From NCBI RefSeq assembly GCF_023736115.1, contig NZ_JAKQZC010000006.1:186001-250000 (forward strand): a stretch of DNA of 64,000 nucleotides. Direction: 5' to 3'. Below the pieces are notes generated by a model. It was not told the DNA's origin. It saw only the letters and a list, made by a program, of their open reading frames with translations, and did not search any database. A program made the translations under genes and the position numbers. Positions 44,102 through 53,735 of this stretch are shown piece by piece. Every line of letters starts with the position of its first letter. The first letter of the stretch is position 1. The DNA is from Salinicola avicenniae (lineage in GTDB: Bacteria; Pseudomonadota; Gammaproteobacteria; Pseudomonadales; Halomonadaceae).

Positions 44102-45276
44102 CGGCCCGCGATATCGCTCGCCCCCCGGCGGCGCCGTCCGCGCCCTCCCCGACGACGTTGCGTCTGGGCGTACTCGGTGCGTTTCTGCTCATGCTGGCTG
44201 CGCTGGCGACCTTTGCTCTGTCACTGAAAACCGCCTCCCCTGGCGGGGACAGCGACGCCCTGGTCACGGTCACCGCGCAGGGCTGCGAGCCGGCACACCT
44301 CGAAGTCGAAGCCGGTCGTCGCACCTTCACCGTGGTCAATCGTTCGCCGCGGGCGATCGAATGGGAAGTGGTCGACGGCGTGATGGTGCTGGCGGAACGC
44401 GAGAACATCGCGCCCGGGCTGCGCCAGCCATTGAGCGTCTCGCTCGCCCCCGGCGACTACGCCATGACCTGCGGCCTGCTGAGCAACCCGCGTGGCACGC
44501 TGCATGTCATACCGAACGGCGATGAGACGCCCCCCGCACTGGCCGCTACCGACTTCATCGGCCCGCTGGCGGAGTACCGGGTCTATACCACGCTGGAGCT
44601 GCGTCATCTCAAGCGCCAGGTGGCAGCGCTCGACGCCGCCATCGCCGAGGGTGATCTCGCCCTGGCGCGCCAACGCTATCACGACGCGCGCCGCCGCAGC
44701 CGTCATCTCGCGGTACCGACGGGGCTGTTCGGCGATCTCGATCAGCGTCTCGATGCCCGCGCGGCCTACTTCGCCGACCGCGAGGCCGACCCCGACTTCG
44801 TCGGTTTCCATCGTCTGGCGCTATCGCTGTTCGAACGTGACACCACCCACGATCTCGCGCCGATCGTCGAGCGCCTCGCGGCGGACGTCGACCAGCTCTC
44901 GCAGCGCCTGGCGGCGACAACGGTCCCGCCGGCCCAACTGGCCGACGGCAGTGCCCGCGTGCTACTCGCCTGGCACGACGCACACGCCTCGGGCGATACC
45001 TTGACGCCTCTGGCCCGCGCGGACCTCGCCGGTCTCAGCGAGGGCGTCGACAAGATCGTCGGCCTGCTCTCTCCCCTGCTGGCACAGCAAGCACCGGAGA
45101 CCTTGACGCGCGTGCAGTCTGCCCTGTCATCACTGCAGCAGGACCTACCCGATAGCGAAGACGACACCAGCCGTGACGCGGCATCGGTCACCGATACCGG
45201 CAAGCTGCTGCAGGAGAGCGCGGCGCTGGCGCACGCGCTCGCCAGCGTCAACCACGCCCTCGCGTTGAGCGGCTAA
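44098..45276 (+). CDS. efeO: EfeO-type iron-uptake protein with cupredoxin domain and decayed M75 domain
   Basis: This 392-residue periplasmic protein has an N-terminal hydrophobic anchor (residues ~25-43). A well-kept cupredoxin domain follows (about 55-140) with QGCEPAHLEVEAG, ENIAPG and DYAMTCGLLSNPRGTL, matching E. coli EfeO. The following M75 domain is divergent: the metal motif HxxE reads HRLA at 238-241, the ERIEPIAELF segment reads RHLAVPTGLF, and the SGEEDRYS region is not recognisable. The cupredoxin part probably still handles metal or electrons while the M75 function moved to the extra EfeM downstream. Confidence 0.88.
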   Translation: MTARDIARPPAAPSAPSPTTLRLGVLGAFLLMLAALATFALSLKTASPGGDSDALVTVTAQGCEPAHLEVEAGRRTFTVVNRSPRAIEWEVVDGVMVLAERENIAPGLRQPLSVSLAPGDYAMTCGLLSNPRGTLHVIPNGDETPPALAATDFIGPLAEYRVYTTLELRHLKRQVAALDAAIAEGDLALARQRYHDARRRSRHLAVPTGLFGDLDQRLDARAAYFADREADPDFVGFHRLALSLFERDTTHDLAPIVERLAADVDQLSQRLAATTVPPAQLADGSARVLLAWHDAHASGDTLTPLARADLAGLSEGVDKIVGLLSPLLAQQAPETLTRVQSALSSLQQDLPDSEDDTSRDAASVTDTGKLLQESAALAHALASVNHALALSG

Positions 45277-45294
45277 CTCACGGTTTGATATCCG

Positions 45295-46692
45295 ATGCCC
45301 ATGAAAAAGTCCGATAACGCCCACCGCTGCCCCTTCGCGCCTCCCACGAGCGACGTCGAGGCCTCTGTCGAAACACCGCGCGATCCCCCCCAGCGCGACC
45401 GCCGCCGCTTTCTGCGCAGCGCAGGACTGGCCGGCCTCGGTATCGGCGGGCTGGCGCTCAGCGGTCGTTGCCCGGCTCAGGCCGACGCCTTCTCTTCTCA
45501 GGCCGACGCCTCCTCTTCGGAGGTTACCCGCGCGCCGCTTCAGCGCAATGCCCAGCTCGCCTACCCCTTCCACGGTCGGCACCAGCAGGGCGTGACGACA
45601 CCGCGACAAGCCACCGGCATGCTGGTGACCTTCGACGTGCTGGCACGAAACCGCGAACAGCTCGATCGACTCTGGCGCACGCTCGACGCCCGTATCGCCT
45701 TTCTCGTGCGCGGCGGCGAGTACCCGACCCGCGATCCCCGCTATCCGCCCCACGACTCCGGCATTCTCGGCCCGGAGATCGCGCCCGACGGCCTGACCAT
45801 CACCGTGGCCGTCGGCGACTCGCTGTTCGATACCCGTTTCGGCCTGGCCGAGGCGCGCCCACGCCATCTACAGCGCATGACAGGCTTTCCCAACGACGCC
45901 CTGGACGCCACTCGCTGCCACGGCGATCTGGCATTACAGATCTGCGCCAACACGCTGGATACCGGCTATCACGCCCTGCGCGACATCATCAAGCACACCC
46001 CGGGATTGTTGATGGTCCGCTGGAAGCAGGAGGGCACGGTGCCACTGCTGCCCCCTTCCCCCGGCGATGTCGATGGCAGCGCGCGCAACTTTCTCGGCTT
46101 TCGGGACGGCTCCGCCAACCCGGATGGCACCGACACTGCCCTGATGGAGGCACTGATCTGGGTCGGCGCCGAGCATGACGAGCCCGCCTGGGCAACGGGT
46201 GGCACCTACCTCGCCGCGCGTATCATTCGCAACTTCGTGGAGCGCTGGGATCGCACGCCGCTGGGCGAGCAGGAGGCGATCTTCGGTCGCCGCAAGATGA
46301 GCGGCGCCCCGCTTTCCGGCGACGGCGCGGAAGGCCGAGAGCAGGATCTGCCCGACTACGCCACCGACCCCGATGGCGAGATCACTCCGCTGAACGCGCA
46401 TATCCGACTGGCCAATCCGCGAACACCCGAAACGCAGAACAGCCGCCTGCTGCGCCGCCCGTTCAACTACGCGAACGGTGTCGAGGCCAACGGCCAGCTC
46501 GACATGGGGTTGCTGTTTCTCTGCTTCCAGGCGGATCTGGAAGCGGGCTTTATCGCGGTACAGCGTCGGCTCGATGGAGAACCGCTGGAGGAGTACATCC
46601 AGCCGGTGGGCGGCGGCTACTTCTTCGTGTTGCCGGGCGCCGTGGATGACAACGATTACCTCGGCCGCGGCCTGATGGCAGCGACTGCCTGA
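45295..46692 (+). CDS. efeB: DyP-type peroxidase/deferrochelatase EfeB
   Basis: This 465-residue periplasmic heme protein has a twin-arginine signal ([19 protein letters not shown], near residues 36-54). The DyP signature GFRDGSANP is at 268-276, and the proximal heme ligand His369 is in [10 protein letters not shown]. In E. coli EfeB oxidises ferrous iron or removes iron from heme for EfeU. It starts 18 bases after efeO; a second in-frame ATG two codons in is possible. The stretch between signal and domain has a short [14 protein letters not shown] repeat. Confidence 0.93.
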   Translation: MPMKKSDNAHRCPFAPPTSDVEASVETPRDPPQRDRRRFLRSAGLAGLGIGGLALSGRCPAQADAFSSQADASSSEVTRAPLQRNAQLAYPFHGRHQQGVTTPRQATGMLVTFDVLARNREQLDRLWRTLDARIAFLVRGGEYPTRDPRYPPHDSGILGPEIAPDGLTITVAVGDSLFDTRFGLAEARPRHLQRMTGFPNDALDATRCHGDLALQICANTLDTGYHALRDIIKHTPGLLMVRWKQEGTVPLLPPSPGDVDGSARNFLGFRDGSANPDGTDTALMEALIWVGAEHDEPAWATGGTYLAARIIRNFVERWDRTPLGEQEAIFGRRKMSGAPLSGDGAEGREQDLPDYATDPDGEITPLNAHIRLANPRTPETQNSRLLRRPFNYANGVEANGQLDMGLLFLCFQADLEAGFIAVQRRLDGEPLEEYIQPVGGGYFFVLPGAVDDNDYLGRGLMAATA

Positions 46693-46820
46693 ACAGACCT
46701 CCGGCCCGCATCGATATGCAAGAGGCGCTCGCGACGACGAGCGCACGACCTGGCCGATGGTTTCACCGGCCGACCGACAGACTGGCTGACCGACTCACGG
46801 ATCATCGAAGGGAGCATCCC

Positions 46821-47657
46821 ATGAAGACCTACCCGCAATGGATCATCGCCGGCGCACTGAGCCTGCTGACGCTGAGCAGTGCCCAAGCTGATGTCGCCCC
46901 GGAAGCGCTGATCGGCCCCGTGGCCGACTACAAGCTCTACGTGCTCGACAACCTGGAAATGCTGGTGACAGAGACCGAGGCGTTCACTGGCGCGATTCAG
47001 GACGGCGATCTCGAGCAGGCCCAGGCGCTCTACGCCCCGACCCGCGTCCATTACGAACGCATCGAGCCGATCGCCGAGCTGTTCGCCGATCTCGACGCCA
47101 GCATCGACGCCCGCGAAGACGACTACGAACACGGCGTCGAGGACCCGGATTTCACCGGTTTCCATCGCCTGGAGTACGCCCTGTTCCATGACGAGAGCAC
47201 CGCCGGCATGGACGCCTATGCGCAGGGACTGATGGATGACGTCAACGACCTGGAACAGCGTATTCAGGCGTTGACCTTTCCGCCGGAAACGGTCGTCGGC
47301 GGCGGCGCGGCGCTGATGGAAGAGGTAGCCGCCACCAAGGTCAGCGGCGAAGAGGATCGCTACAGCCGTACCGACCTGTGGGACTTTCAGGGCAACGTCG
47401 ACGGCGCGCGGCAGATCTTCGCCCTGTTCAAGCCGCTGGCCGCGCAGGAAGACCCCGACTTCGTTACCCGTGTCGAAGGCAACTTCGACGATGTCGAGGC
47501 GACCCTCGCCGAGTACCGCATCGACGCGGATGACCCCGAGGCCGGCTTCGTCTCCTACGACGAGGTCAGCGATGCGGATCGCCGCGCGCTGGCGGGCCCG
47601 GTCACCGTGCTCGCCGAGGATCTTTCCACCCTGCGCGGCATGCTCGGCCTGAACTGA
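46821..47657 (+). CDS. efeM: Stand-alone M75 (imelysin-type) iron-binding protein, EfeM type
   Basis: This 278-residue periplasmic protein has a signal peptide ending near SSAQA (residue ~19), directly followed by an M75 domain without the cupredoxin part. The domain is well conserved with E. coli EfeO: ERIEPIAELFADLDASIDAR, GFHRLEYALF with the HxxE metal motif at 115-118, FPPETVVGGGAALMEEVA and SGEEDRYSRTDLWDFQGN. It is the fourth gene of the efe operon, 128 bases after efeB, with GAAGGGAGC upstream of the ATG. It probably binds ferrous or ferric iron for EfeU. Confidence 0.9.
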   Translation: MKTYPQWIIAGALSLLTLSSAQADVAPEALIGPVADYKLYVLDNLEMLVTETEAFTGAIQDGDLEQAQALYAPTRVHYERIEPIAELFADLDASIDAREDDYEHGVEDPDFTGFHRLEYALFHDESTAGMDAYAQGLMDDVNDLEQRIQALTFPPETVVGGGAALMEEVAATKVSGEEDRYSRTDLWDFQGNVDGARQIFALFKPLAAQEDPDFVTRVEGNFDDVEATLAEYRIDADDPEAGFVSYDEVSDADRRALAGPVTVLAEDLSTLRGMLGLN

Positions 47658-47717
47658 GGGTTTGGGCACGCCGGCATCCGCCTCGTGCCTTTCACCCAGG
47701 TCTTTCCGCGGCGGGTG

Positions 47718-48974
47718 CTAGTCGGCGCCCGCCCCGAGCCAGCGACTCGGGCTGAATGCCGCACGGGACGGCGCCTCTTCGCCGCTGACGAGAGCCTCGG
47801 CCAGCCACTCGCCGGTCACTGCCCCCGTCGAGAGGCCAATATGGCCATGGCCGAAACCGAACCAGAGCCCCGGATGTCGGGGGGCGGCACCGATCACCGG
47901 CAACCCGTCCGGCAGCGATGGCCGCCGCCCCAGCCAGGGTTCGCCCCGCGGCGCCTCCAGCTTGAGCACCTCGCGAACCTGCGGCAGAACGCGCCTTAGC
48001 TGATGGGGTGTCGGCCGCGCATCGCGATGCGCGAATTCGATACCCGTCAGCACCCTCACCCCGTCATTCATGGGCGTACAGACAAAGGCACCCTCGACGT
48101 CGTGGAAGGGCATGTTCAGCTGCTGTCCGGCATCGAGCGCAAACTCCTGGTGGTAACCGCGCTCGAACGCCATCGGCAAACGGTAGCCCAGTGGCCGCAC
48201 CAGCTCGTTCGACCAGGGACCGGCGCAGATGACCGCCTGTGCGAAGGTGTCGGCATGCCCGGCCACGCGATATCCCCCGGTGACCGGCTCGACGCCGGCC
48301 ACGCTGCCCTCACGCCACTCGCCACCGCGCGCCACGAAAAGCGCTCGGTAACATGCCACCAGCGCGCCCGGCGAATCGACGTGGGCCGTGTCGGGAATTC
48401 GCATACCCAGCGAATAGTGACGCGAGGCGCCGTCGAATATCGACTCCAGCGCCTCGCCTTCGAGCGGCTCGAAGGCGACGCCGTTTTCCCCCCATAGCTG
48501 GCGCTCCCCATGCGTCCGCTCGTAGGCCTGAGGATGCCGATACAGCTTGGTCCAGCCGCGTTCGTGGAACAACGCCTCGGCATGGGCGGCGTGCGCCCAG
48601 CGTCGATGCGCGGCCAGCGCCGGCCGAATCAGCTGATCGAGAGCCTTGGCCCGACGCGCCACGGAGGCAGGCTCGCAGTCGCGCATGAAGCGCAGGAGCC
48701 AAGGCGCCACGCGCGGCAGAAACTGCGGGGCAATACGCAGCGCCGGGTCGCGATTGAACAGGTAGCGCGGCAGCTTGCCGAGGACACCGGGAATATTGAG
48801 AGGAATCACCGAGGCATGCGTGATAACACCGGCGTTACCATAGGAGGTCATCTCACGTGTCACAGCCGGCGCGAACAGCGTGACCCGGAAGCCACGTGCC
48901 TGTAGCGAAAGCGCCGTGCAACTCCCGACGATACCGCCACCGATGACGGCGACCGATGCCTGCGTTTCCATCAT
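47718..48974 (-). CDS. DadA-like FAD-dependent amino acid oxidoreductase
   Basis: This 418-residue flavoprotein of the D-amino acid dehydrogenase/glycine oxidase group opens with VAVIGGGIVGSCTALSLQARG and YGNAGVITH. The C-terminus has GRRPSLPDGLPVIGAAPRHPGLWFGFGHGHIGLSTG, typical of DadA relatives. It probably deaminates a D-amino acid or related imino/amino acid. Its ATG-ATG start directly abuts the TAA of the upstream permease. With the Asp/Glu racemase-like gene further upstream it forms a three-gene unit. The substrate is unknown. Confidence 0.85.
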   Translation of the reverse strand: MMETQASVAVIGGGIVGSCTALSLQARGFRVTLFAPAVTREMTSYGNAGVITHASVIPLNIPGVLGKLPRYLFNRDPALRIAPQFLPRVAPWLLRFMRDCEPASVARRAKALDQLIRPALAAHRRWAHAAHAEALFHERGWTKLYRHPQAYERTHGERQLWGENGVAFEPLEGEALESIFDGASRHYSLGMRIPDTAHVDSPGALVACYRALFVARGGEWREGSVAGVEPVTGGYRVAGHADTFAQAVICAGPWSNELVRPLGYRLPMAFERGYHQEFALDAGQQLNMPFHDVEGAFVCTPMNDGVRVLTGIEFAHRDARPTPHQLRRVLPQVREVLKLEAPRGEPWLGRRPSLPDGLPVIGAAPRHPGLWFGFGHGHIGLSTGAVTGEWLAEALVSGEEAPSRAAFSPSRWLGAGAD

Positions 48975-50324
48975 TTACCCCAGCAACCAGAAAGCGAAAC
49001 CGATACTCATGAAATAGAGCGTCACCGGCAGTGCCATCATCATGGTTTTCACCGGATCGACCTTGATCCCGATAATCCCGCCGACCAGCCCAGTGACGAC
49101 GAAAGTGGTCAAGCCCACCGGCGGCATCGACTGCCCCGCCATGGCCAGATGGGCGGCCCCCGCGGCCACCGCGGCAGGATCCTTGCCCAGATGGGTCAGC
49201 GCCGGCGCCATCATGCTCACGATCAGGGTCTGCGCCGTGGTCTGGGAACCGGTCAACATGCCCACGGCGATCGTCGCCAGGCCGCCGGCCAATGCCATCA
49301 GATGCGGCGCCAGTTCGGCGGTTGCCTGCTGCACGGTATCGATCAGGCCGGCCTGGTAGAACACACCGACCATAATCCCGGCACAGACCTGGATCTGCAC
49401 CGTTTTGGCAACGTTGCGTAGCCCGGCGGCGACTAGCGCCCCGCCCTGCTCACGCACGCGGCGAAAGGCCAGGCTGACCAGCAATGCCACCAGAATCGCC
49501 AGCACCACACGGAACGCCAGCCCCTTGAGTATGGGCACCTGCTGCAGCATCGCCACGCCCTCGGCGACTAACGGCGTACGCGTGAAAATATTGAAGCCCA
49601 GTGATGCCGCGACAACGATCGCCAGCAGCAGACTCATCGGCACCAAGGTGGTCCAACCCCGGCGCACCACCTGCCGTAATGGCGCCGGCGCCTCCAGCAG
49701 TGTCCGGGAATCGACATCACGCACCAGCCAGGCCCCCACGGCCATCGCCACGACCACGCTGATGCCCATGGTGGCGTAGGCCCGCCCGAGTACCTGCCCA
49801 GGTTCAATACCCGTGAATGACGCGGCCAGATAGAACGACTGCGAGATCGGCGGCATGCCGGAGCCAATCACCGCCCCCATGACAATGATCACGGCAATAC
49901 GCTCGCCGCTGAGCTTGAGCGCTGACAGCGTCGGAATCACCAGCAGCCCCACCACGGTGGCCGCGGCGATGGCATCTCCCAGCAACGAACCGCTCAGCAC
50001 CAGCGTCAGCATGACCGCGCAGACCAACCCGGCGCTGGAGCGCCCGAACAGCGCGCGGAACAGATCCAACGCGGTCTGCATCGCGCCCAGGCGTACCTGA
50101 GACTCGGCGTAGACGCTGCCGACGATCGACAGCATGATGACCCAGGCCAATTTGTCGATACCGAAGATCGAGGCGGAGAGCACCTCCCTCGGCGCCAGCC
50201 CGCCCAGCACCGCAGCAGCCAGCGCCGCGCCCAGAAGCCCCACGATGACGTTGCCGCCGATCTTCGGGATCGGTAGCAGAATGATGGCAAACAGCAGCAC
50301 CATGGGAACGATCACTAACCACAT
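48975..50324 (-). CDS. TRAP-type large permease-like transporter without P or Q partners
   Basis: This 449-residue membrane protein has about twelve helices and resembles the large (DctM-type) subunit of TRAP transporters. Typical segments are SGSLLGDAIAAATVVGLLVIP, VIGSGMPPISQSFYLAASF, MLTGSQTTAQTLI and GQSMPPVGLTTFV. No periplasmic DctP or small DctQ gene is adjacent, so it either works alone or uses unlinked partners. The neighbours (FAD oxidoreductase, Asp/Glu racemase family) suggest an amino acid or hydantoin-like substrate. It is 107 bases after the racemase gene. Confidence 0.75.
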   Translation of the reverse strand: MWLVIVPMVLLFAIILLPIPKIGGNVIVGLLGAALAAAVLGGLAPREVLSASIFGIDKLAWVIMLSIVGSVYAESQVRLGAMQTALDLFRALFGRSSAGLVCAVMLTLVLSGSLLGDAIAAATVVGLLVIPTLSALKLSGERIAVIIVMGAVIGSGMPPISQSFYLAASFTGIEPGQVLGRAYATMGISVVVAMAVGAWLVRDVDSRTLLEAPAPLRQVVRRGWTTLVPMSLLLAIVVAASLGFNIFTRTPLVAEGVAMLQQVPILKGLAFRVVLAILVALLVSLAFRRVREQGGALVAAGLRNVAKTVQIQVCAGIMVGVFYQAGLIDTVQQATAELAPHLMALAGGLATIAVGMLTGSQTTAQTLIVSMMAPALTHLGKDPAAVAAGAAHLAMAGQSMPPVGLTTFVVTGLVGGIIGIKVDPVKTMMMALPVTLYFMSIGFAFWLLG

Positions 50325-50431
50325 ACGTCACACGTCCTTTTGTTGTTCTCATCAGTCTTGTCGTCACGATAAGCACTACTGTCGCCGACACGCGTGTCGC
50401 CAGGTCGCCGACCGCCGGTCATCCCCGATTG

Positions 50432-51136
50432 TCAGACCACCTGGAAGCCGCCGTGCCGCCATCCGTGTTCGATCGCGGTGTGTATATCGTAAATCGGGAC
50501 ACCCAGACACTCTCCCAGCCGCTGCCGGTAGGGTGACAGGTTGGTGCACTCCAGCAATAGCGCCCGCATATTGGGCGCACGCCGCTGCAGCGCTTGTGCA
50601 GCGGTAACGACCTCGGCCTCGACCCGGGCGGGGGCCCAGGTGTCGCGGTCGTGGCGAATCGTCGGATAGAAGACCTCGCTCGCCTCCAGCCCCTGAATCA
50701 CCGTACCCGGACGCCAGAAGCGACCAAAATGGGATTCGCCGAGCGTGCCGGCATCGAAGGTCATGATGCCCAGTGCCGATGCGCCGCCAAAACGTTCGGC
50801 CAGGGATGGCACCAGATTGAGCGACGAGGAGACCAGCGGCACGGAAAGACGCGCCTGCAGACGGTCGTGAATGGCACAGACGAAACCGCAGGAAGTCGCG
50901 ATCATCTCGGCACCCCGAGCGACCAGTTGCTGCCCTGCCGCCACGAAGTCGTCGACGATCGCCTCGTCGATGCGCGCACTGACGATCGCCGGCACGCTGG
51001 CGGAGTGCACCGTGGCATAGCGCACCTCGTGAGCGAAGCTCGCGGGGTTGCCGATATCGCCCGGCGGACGCGGGAATCGGGTCTTGAGCATCAGCACGCC
51101 GAGGGTCGGCGGCCGGGTAGGCGCGAGTGGGGTCAA
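50432..51136 (-). CDS. Asp/Glu/hydantoin racemase family protein
   Basis: This 234-residue protein of the aspartate/glutamate/hydantoin racemase superfamily has two catalytic Cys candidates, Cys83 in ATSCGF and Cys197 in LLLECTNLSPY. Other family segments are LGVLMLKTRFPRPPGDIGNP and LVSSSLNLVPSL. The frame start at 51136 is a TTG. The ATG at 51091 would cut the first conserved strand, so the TTG or a nearby rare start is more likely; no strong ribosome site is visible. It is first in the racemase-permease-oxidoreductase unit and probably interconverts the imported substrate. Confidence 0.8.
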   Translation of the reverse strand: MTPLAPTRPPTLGVLMLKTRFPRPPGDIGNPASFAHEVRYATVHSASVPAIVSARIDEAIVDDFVAAGQQLVARGAEMIATSCGFVCAIHDRLQARLSVPLVSSSLNLVPSLAERFGGASALGIMTFDAGTLGESHFGRFWRPGTVIQGLEASEVFYPTIRHDRDTWAPARVEAEVVTAAQALQRRAPNMRALLLECTNLSPYRQRLGECLGVPIYDIHTAIEHGWRHGGFQVV

Positions 51137-51406
51137 GGCAGCAACGAAGTCGATACAGGGAGGTTAAGCGTACCGGAAAATGGCGTCGCGCCCTACCCCG
51201 GAGCGCCTTTGAATGACGCCGGTCGGCGATGTCGGATCGACTATGCTAAAGAAGGTCTCCCAAGCGGCAACGGCGCGGAGCGACGATCACGATTGTCGAC
51301 TTTCGCAGCACCAGCATGCCTCCGTGGACCACGGTAAAGGGGCACCGATATCGCCTTCGGGCGTGAAACCCAATAGCCCTACAGGAACCGGCAAAAGGAG
51401 TTTGCC

Positions 51407-52417
51407 ATGAGCCCTGCGAATGCCCGCCGGGTAACCCGCCACCGCTGCGGCAAAGGATTCACCTATCGCACCGCCAACGGCAAGACGCTCACCGACAAGG
51501 CCTGGCGCGACTGGATCGCAACGCTGGCGATTCCCCCGGCCTGGCGCGACGTCGAGATCGTGCTCGACAAGCGCCATCACATTCACGCGACCGGCCGCGA
51601 CAGTGCCGGCCGCAAGCAGTACGTCTACAACGCCCAGTGGCGCGAGAAACGCGAAGTTCTCAAGTTCGACCGCATCATCGCGTTCGCGCAGCAACTGACG
51701 CCGATGCGGCGCATCACCGGACAGCATCTGGCACTGGCGGGCATGCCCAGAGAGAAGGTGCTCGCCTGCATGGTGCGGCTGATCGACAGCGCCTACTTCC
51801 GTCCGGGCAGCGAACGCTACCGGGCGGAGAACGATTCCTACGGCCTGACGACCATGCGCTCGAAGCACCTCACGATCGACGGCGACGAGCTGATCTTCGA
51901 TTACCAAGGCAAAAGCGGTCAGCAGCAGCATCGTGTCGTCGAGGATCGGCGCCTGGCCACCATCGTCGCCGAGCTCGACGACATACCCGGCTACGAAATC
52001 TTCAAGTACTTCGACGACGACGGCCGCAAGGTGAACGTCGATAGCCACGACCTCAACGACTATCTCCACGAGGTCATGGGCGAGCGCTTCAGCGCCAAGG
52101 ACTTTCGTACCTGGGCGGGCACCTCGATCGCGGCGCTTGCGCTGGAGGAGCTCGGCCCTGGCGACGACGACAAGACAAGCGAGAAGAACGTGCGCGAGGC
52201 CGTCGAACGCGTCGCCAAGACGCTCGGCAATACACCGAGTATCGCCAAGGCGAGCTATATCGATCCTCGCGTGGTCGAAAGCTATCTCGATGGCCGCACA
52301 CTGGAGCACTTTCGCAAGCTGGTCGAGACGGAACTGGCGCAGGACGACGAGCTCACCGGCCCGGACGAACGGGCGATCCTGAGCCTGCTGCGCAGTCGAC
52401 TCGAGAGCAAACGCTAG
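51407..52417 (+). CDS. DNA topoisomerase IB
   Basis: This 336-residue type IB topoisomerase of the poxvirus/bacterial group relaxes supercoils without a divalent cation requirement. The N-terminal domain includes IPPAWRDVEI and HIHATGRDSAGRKQYVYN. The catalytic domain has Arg residues in YGLTTMRSKHL and KDFRTWAGT, and the candidate nucleophile is Tyr284 in ASYIDPRVV. AAAAGGAG precedes the ATG. It is transcribed alone. Length and motif order match the family. Confidence 0.92.
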   Translation: MSPANARRVTRHRCGKGFTYRTANGKTLTDKAWRDWIATLAIPPAWRDVEIVLDKRHHIHATGRDSAGRKQYVYNAQWREKREVLKFDRIIAFAQQLTPMRRITGQHLALAGMPREKVLACMVRLIDSAYFRPGSERYRAENDSYGLTTMRSKHLTIDGDELIFDYQGKSGQQQHRVVEDRRLATIVAELDDIPGYEIFKYFDDDGRKVNVDSHDLNDYLHEVMGERFSAKDFRTWAGTSIAALALEELGPGDDDKTSEKNVREAVERVAKTLGNTPSIAKASYIDPRVVESYLDGRTLEHFRKLVETELAQDDELTGPDERAILSLLRSRLESKR

Positions 52418-52531
52418 CCGGTCCGGCAACGCCTGGAGAGCGTCGCCATAGCCCTGGCCAAGGAACGCCGCGACCTATCGGCAATCGACGCTGGCCCGAG
52501 GCGATGCTAAAACGAAGGATTATCTTGATTC

Positions 52532-52560
52532 GGTCTCTCGGCGCCCAACGCCGAGAGACC
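52532..52560 (+). promoter_or_regulatory. Perfect 12-bp hairpin in the lactonase leader
   Basis: GGTCTCTCGGCG pairs exactly with CGCCGAGAGACC around CCCAA, ending 20 bases before the lactonase start. There is no T-run, so it is not a standard terminator. It could stabilise the mRNA 5' end or end transcription from the topoisomerase gene with Rho. The role is unproven. Confidence 0.5.
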
Positions 52561-52580
52561 CATCCCCAGACAAGGAAAGC

Positions 52581-53654
52581 ATGATGACCCAAGCCGAGAC
52601 CGCGACCGACGCCATCGTTTATGTCACCAACGCCGGCGACGGCACCATCGGCAGCTATCGTCTGGATCGTCAGGCGCAGACACTGACCCCGCTGGCGACT
52701 ACCGCCGCCGCCGATAACGTCATGCCCTTGGCGGTCAGCCCTGACCGGCGCTATCTGTATGCCGCCATTCGTAGCGAACCGCTGCGCGTTCTCAGCTATC
52801 GTATCGAAGCCGACGGCGCACTCACGCCACTCGGCAGCGGTGCACTTGAGGGCAGCATGGCCTATATCGCCACCGACCGTAGTGGACGCTATCTGCTGGC
52901 GGCCTCCTACGGCGGCAACCTGGTGAGTATCAGCCCTATCGGCGAAGACGGTGTCGCCGGCGATGCCACCCAGACCCGCGAGAGCGGCAGTCGTGCCCAT
53001 GCCATTCTGGCTACGCCGGACAACCGTCATGTCTTCGCGACCCACCTGGGTGACGACTGCCTGGGCCAGTACCGGCTCGAGGACGGTGCGCTGGTGCCCA
53101 ACGACCCCGCGACGGTCGCCACCGAACCGGGTACCGGCCCGCGCCACTTCGTCTTTTCGCCCTGCGGCCGTTTCGTCTATGTACTCGGCGAATTCAGCGC
53201 CACGGTCACCACCTACGCACTCGATGCCGACCGCGGCACGCTGACCCAGATCGGCGTCTGCGATGCCCTTCCGGAGGGCTCCAACCTGGCGCCGGGCATG
53301 CCCCGCGAATCGATTCCTGACGGCGACGACACCCCACGTATCTGGGCGGCGGATCTGCACATCACGCCGGACGGCCGCTATCTCTACCTGTCCGAGCGCA
53401 CCAGCAGCACGCTCAGCACGCTGCGCGCCGATCCGGAGAGTGGCGCCCTGCAGTTTGTCGGCAACCAGCCGACCGTCAAGCAGCCGCGGGGATTCGAGGT
53501 CGATCCGCTCGGCCAGTACCTGATCGCGGCGGGCGAGCTGAGCGACCACCTGAGTTGCTACCGGATCGACAGCGCCAGCGGGGTGCTGACGCATCTGCAG
53601 GATGTACCGGCGGGCACCAAGGCCAACTGGATCGAAATCGTCCCGCTCGGCTAG
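52581..53654 (+). CDS. Lactonase family beta-propeller protein (6-phosphogluconolactonase-like)
   Basis: This 357-residue seven-bladed beta-propeller belongs to the YbhE/Pgl lactonase family. Repeated blade motifs such as VSPDRRYLYAAI, FSPCGRFVYVLGE, ITPDGRYLYLSER and VDPLGQYLIAAGE are visible, and the propeller motif GPRHFVFSP is typical. The E. coli homologue hydrolyses 6-phosphogluconolactone in the pentose phosphate pathway. No other pentose phosphate gene is near, so the exact lactone is uncertain. AAGGAA precedes the tandem ATG start. Confidence 0.85.
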   Translation: MMTQAETATDAIVYVTNAGDGTIGSYRLDRQAQTLTPLATTAAADNVMPLAVSPDRRYLYAAIRSEPLRVLSYRIEADGALTPLGSGALEGSMAYIATDRSGRYLLAASYGGNLVSISPIGEDGVAGDATQTRESGSRAHAILATPDNRHVFATHLGDDCLGQYRLEDGALVPNDPATVATEPGTGPRHFVFSPCGRFVYVLGEFSATVTTYALDADRGTLTQIGVCDALPEGSNLAPGMPRESIPDGDDTPRIWAADLHITPDGRYLYLSERTSSTLSTLRADPESGALQFVGNQPTVKQPRGFEVDPLGQYLIAAGELSDHLSCYRIDSASGVLTHLQDVPAGTKANWIEIVPLG

Positions 53655-53735
53655 CGGGGCGATGCCGCCGGCAGCGCGCCGCGGGTATGCCCACGAATGC
53701 GCGCAGCCGGTGGCGCTGGTATACTCGCCCCCGAC

